Assembly: GCA_019247245.1 (NCBI GenBank)
Contig: JAFAPF010000251.1
Location: 1-7,124 of the forward strand
Origin: Rubrobacter sp.
GTDB taxonomy: Bacteria > Actinomycetota > Rubrobacteria > Rubrobacterales > Rubrobacteraceae
Reading direction: 5' to 3'
DNA: 7,124 nucleotides
Under the pieces are notes generated by a model. That model was not told the DNA's origin, made no database searches, and saw only the letters and a program-made list of their open reading frames with translations. The first letter of the stretch is position 1; every line of letters begins with the position of its first letter. This document shows, piece after piece, positions 5,840 to 7,124 of the stretch. Made by a program: the position numbers and the translations under genes.

Positions 5840-5900
5840 GAGCAAGCTGCTCATGCCGTAGTGGTGGTAGGACGAGCTAGCTAAAAGGGCAGCAGCTTAG

Positions 5901-6134
5901 ATGAAGAAGTGGCCTCACGATAGCAGAGGAGATAGGGATGATGAAGGCAGGCCCATCCGACCAATAGGGCTAGAGCGTATGGGGCCGGAGCCTCTAAGGA
6001 TCCTGGCCCGCTCGCTGCCTAATACATCTAGACGCATGGCCGAGACACACTACGCACAACATCGGAATTTTCCGCCACTCGTCCGATGTTCGACCGATCC
6101 GCCGAGGGTAGAATTTAGTCTAGATTCAGGCTAG
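5901..6134 (+). CDS. Doubtful small ORF
   Basis: 77 codons from ATG 5901 to a TAG at 6132. The upstream AAGGG is 12 bases away, so initiation is only plausible. The product is Arg- and Pro-rich with no hydrophobic segment, no motif and no recognised relative, and the codon choice is not clearly coding-like. A 9-bp inverted repeat (6058-6090) lies inside it. It may be spurious. It is listed because it fills the gap between hsp20 and the next gene in the same direction. Confidence 0.25.
   Translation: MKKWPHDSRGDRDDEGRPIRPIGLERMGPEPLRILARSLPNTSRRMAETHYAQHRNFPPLVRCSTDPPRVEFSLDSG
6058..6090. repeat. 9-bp perfect inverted repeat
   Basis: AACATCGGA (6058-6066) and TCCGATGTT (6082-6090) are perfect inverted copies around a 15-base spacer, about 65 bases upstream of the small zinc-ribbon gene. 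This could be an operator dyad or a terminator-like hairpin without a T-run. Confidence 0.55.
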
Positions 6135-6153
6135 GCAGGAGAGAGGAGAAGAG

Positions 6154-6441
6154 GTGAAGGTCATCGAGTACCTCGAAGGGCATTACATAGCTCAAGAGGA
6201 GCCCTTCGGGATGGCTTACAAGTGGTCACCAGAGGGTGTTGTCGTCGAGTGCAGATGCGGGGCAAGGCCGACCCTCATGGCTACCAGGACTATCTGCAGC
6301 GGATGCGGCATAGACCATGTGCGTATCGTCCGACGAGAGCTGAACGGCTCGAAGAACGGCTCGCAGAAGACGGTGGATGAGGTCCTTCACCCCTGGCGTT
6401 ACGGTAAGACCCCAGAGGGCACAGAGACAATACCGGTCTGA
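6154..6441 (+). CDS. Small zinc-ribbon-like hypothetical protein
   Basis: 95 residues starting at GTG 6154, with AGGAG at 6144-6148. The centre has a CxC pair (C33, C35, in VECRCGARP) and a CxxC pair (C48, C51, in TICSGCGIDH), about 12 residues apart, which fits a small structural zinc site. The C-terminus ends with VDEVLHPWRYGKTPEG. I recall similar short CxC/CxxC proteins with an LHPWRY tail from Rubrobacter and related actinobacteria. Their function is unknown. There is no DNA-binding helix, signal peptide or membrane segment. The gene is apparently intact, unlike its neighbours, and may have its own promoter between 6060 and 6140. Confidence 0.7.
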   Translation: MKVIEYLEGHYIAQEEPFGMAYKWSPEGVVVECRCGARPTLMATRTICSGCGIDHVRIVRRELNGSKNGSQKTVDEVLHPWRYGKTPEGTETIPV

Positions 6442-6529
6442 GAGCTAGTTTCCGGGAATGTCGGGTATCCGAGAATATGAAGCGGCAACCTGTCCCCCTT
6501 AACCACACGCTTTTTACCCTTTTAGTGTT

Positions 6530-6590
6530 GTGGTCCTGGTTTGGACCACCGAACGTTCCAACAATGCCTTTTTCAACAAGCTGGAACGTT
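6530..6590. repeat. Two hairpins in AT-rich DNA
   Basis: GTGGTCC (6530-6536) and GGACCAC (6543-6549) form a perfect 7-bp hairpin with a 6-base loop. Immediately after, AACGTTCCA (6552-6560) pairs with TGGAACGTT (6582-6590). The second right arm is part of an IS1182-like end, so these may be relics of nested insertions. The first hairpin could terminate transcription of the gene at 6154, but no clear T-run follows. Confidence 0.5.
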
Positions 6591-6600
6591 TGTGAAACAG
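6568..6600 (-). repeat. Solo IS1182-like terminal repeat
   Basis: CTTTTTCAACAAGCTGGAAC followed by GTTTGTGAAACAG differs at only about six of 33 positions from the reverse complement of the left end at 2817-2848. It has the same orientation as the right end at 5160-5191. No transposase text and no convincing partner are found next to it. Nine bases further, CTGTTTC (6610-6616) mirrors GAAACAG (6594-6600), like a second end placed back to back, but the match does not extend well. It is probably the scar of a related element. Confidence 0.55.
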
Positions 6601-6764
6601 TTCCCCACTCTGTTTCTTTGCAACGATTTTCTGCCTAGCAGTTTGTTTCAAAACCCATTTCAAAAACAATGTTTCAAAACTTGATAAATTCAATGAGTTA
6701 TGAGACAGCACTACGGCTAGCTACAGCGTATAAGCCTTCTCGTATGTTTATCCGCTACCGCTAT
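6601..6764. other. AT-rich intergenic DNA with TTTCAAAA repeats
   Basis: No gene is visible. TTTCAAAA occurs three times in 34 bases (6646-6653, 6658-6665, 6672-6679) at 12- and 14-base steps, within AAAAC/GTTT-rich sequence. Base composition differs sharply from the genes to the left. It may be protein-binding repeats of a replication or partition region, or simply transposon edge DNA. Confidence 0.4.
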
Positions 6765-7055
6765 ATGTTGGGTGTGGCTTGTTACCGCCATGAGTCCCGA
6801 AAACCCGCTTTACTGCTTGAGTGACCGGGCTTTATTCACCTACCTGTATATGAGCTTCCGGGAATATTACTTAGCGGCAGTTCGGGCCTGTTGTCAGTTA
6901 CAAGGAAAAAGGGCCGGGCTGGTGTATAGAGCACGGAGGGGGAGATTCAGAAATCCGGCCCTGAAGCTAGGTGACGGCTTCTTACTCACCGTGCTCTTTG
7001 GGTACACCCGTCCCCCTGCGTGAGGGAAAGTTTTGGCGTATGGGGGGACGGGTCG
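6765..7055 (+). ncRNA. Candidate structured RNA (mobile-element type)
   Basis: The only long ORF (6772-7023) shows no protein-family features, while the base pairing is unusually rich. GGGCCGG (6911-6917) pairs with CCGGCCC (6955-6961). GGTGTA plus AGAGCACGG (6921-6936) pair with CCGTGCTCT (6989-6997) and TACACC (7003-7008). These two helices cross, as in a pseudoknot. GAAGC (6963-6967) pairs with GCTTC (6977-6981) inside, and ACCCGTCCCCC (7006-7016) pairs with 7043-7053, sharing three bases with the previous helix. Such a GC-stemmed, pseudoknotted block of about 300 bases at the edge of foreign DNA recalls HEARO/omega RNAs that precede iscB in IS200/IS605-type elements, or a large intron. 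No iscB start is visible before the window ends. The strand is assumed from G-U-free pairing and the adjoining context, so it is uncertain. Confidence 0.35.
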
Positions 7056-7063
7056 ATAAAAGA

Positions 7064-7116
7064 TAGCTCTCGTTGGGGTTGTATGCTTGTTGACCCAATG
7101 TATGCCAACGAGGCTA
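7064..7116. repeat. 12-bp hairpin at the window edge
   Basis: TAGC(T)CTCGTTGG (7064-7076) pairs with CCAACGAGGCTA (7105-7116), 12 pairs with one bulged T. The loop carries two direct copies of TGTATGC (7080-7086 and 7099-7105, the last base entering the stem) and an alternative pairing TTGGGGT/ACCCAA. It could be a recombination or transposon-end hairpin belonging to whatever continues past 7124. Confidence 0.5.
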
Positions 7117-7124
7117 CCTGTTGC

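Noticed and set aside
6734..6746. 13-bp identity GCCTTCTCGTATG shared with the transposase region at 3124-3136
   Set aside because: A single 13-mer repeat is expected by chance fairly often in a window of this size, and the flanks do not match the transposase.
6772..7023. 83-codon + strand ORF with a vague look of a transposase N-terminal region
   Set aside because: No RBS, no recognised family text and a skewed residue make-up. The same bases form long complementary stems, so a structured element explains them better.

Overview
The window reads as accessory or plasmid-like DNA from a Gram-positive actinobacterium. The best match I can make from memory is a Rubrobacter-type organism. The grounds are the G+C-rich coding segments with GTG and TTG starts behind strong AGGAG sites, the IS1182-type transposase text, a DcmR-like HTH plus sensor-domain protein, and a small CxC/CxxC protein ending in a 'LHPWRYG'-like tail. 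This assignment is recollection of families, not a search result. AT-rich, repeat-rich DNA at both edges contrasts with the genes between them.

Layout: 1-195 holds a long interrupted palindrome built on CGAAACACTT. It is followed by a 47-codon secreted-peptide ORF that looks like a truncated exported protein, then about 440 bases without a convincing gene. Bases 780-2717 form a compact regulatory cluster on the + strand: an excisionase-type HTH protein with a MEDS-like sensory domain, a hypothetical protein, and a LuxR/NarL response regulator broken by a one-base deletion and a nonsense codon. A triple 9-bp repeat follows.

Bases 2817-5191 are bounded by a matched pair of IS1182-type terminal inverted repeats. 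Inside, the transposase (minus strand) is a wreck. Its N-terminus lies at the right end and its C-terminal half at the left end. The middle is replaced by an apparently intact aldo/keto reductase gene on the opposite strand. This IS with an enzyme gene as cargo is the most striking feature of the window.

Downstream, a good sigma70-type promoter drives an hsp20 gene with several small indels. Two of them compensate each other and a third breaks the C-terminal part. Then come a doubtful ORF and a credible small zinc-ribbon-like gene (6154-6441). From 6500 the DNA becomes AT-rich, with nested hairpins and a third IS1182-like end with no partner. The last 360 bases have no convincing ORF but contain several long complementary segments, one pair crossing another like a pseudoknot. 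They look like a structured RNA or the edge of another mobile element cut by the window end.

Functionally, the surviving pieces point to a stress or redox accessory set: sensor-regulator, Hsp20 chaperone, NADPH-dependent carbonyl reductase. Mobile DNA and pseudogenization have scrambled the set. The number of frameshifts is high enough that sequencing error should be excluded before reading biology into each one.
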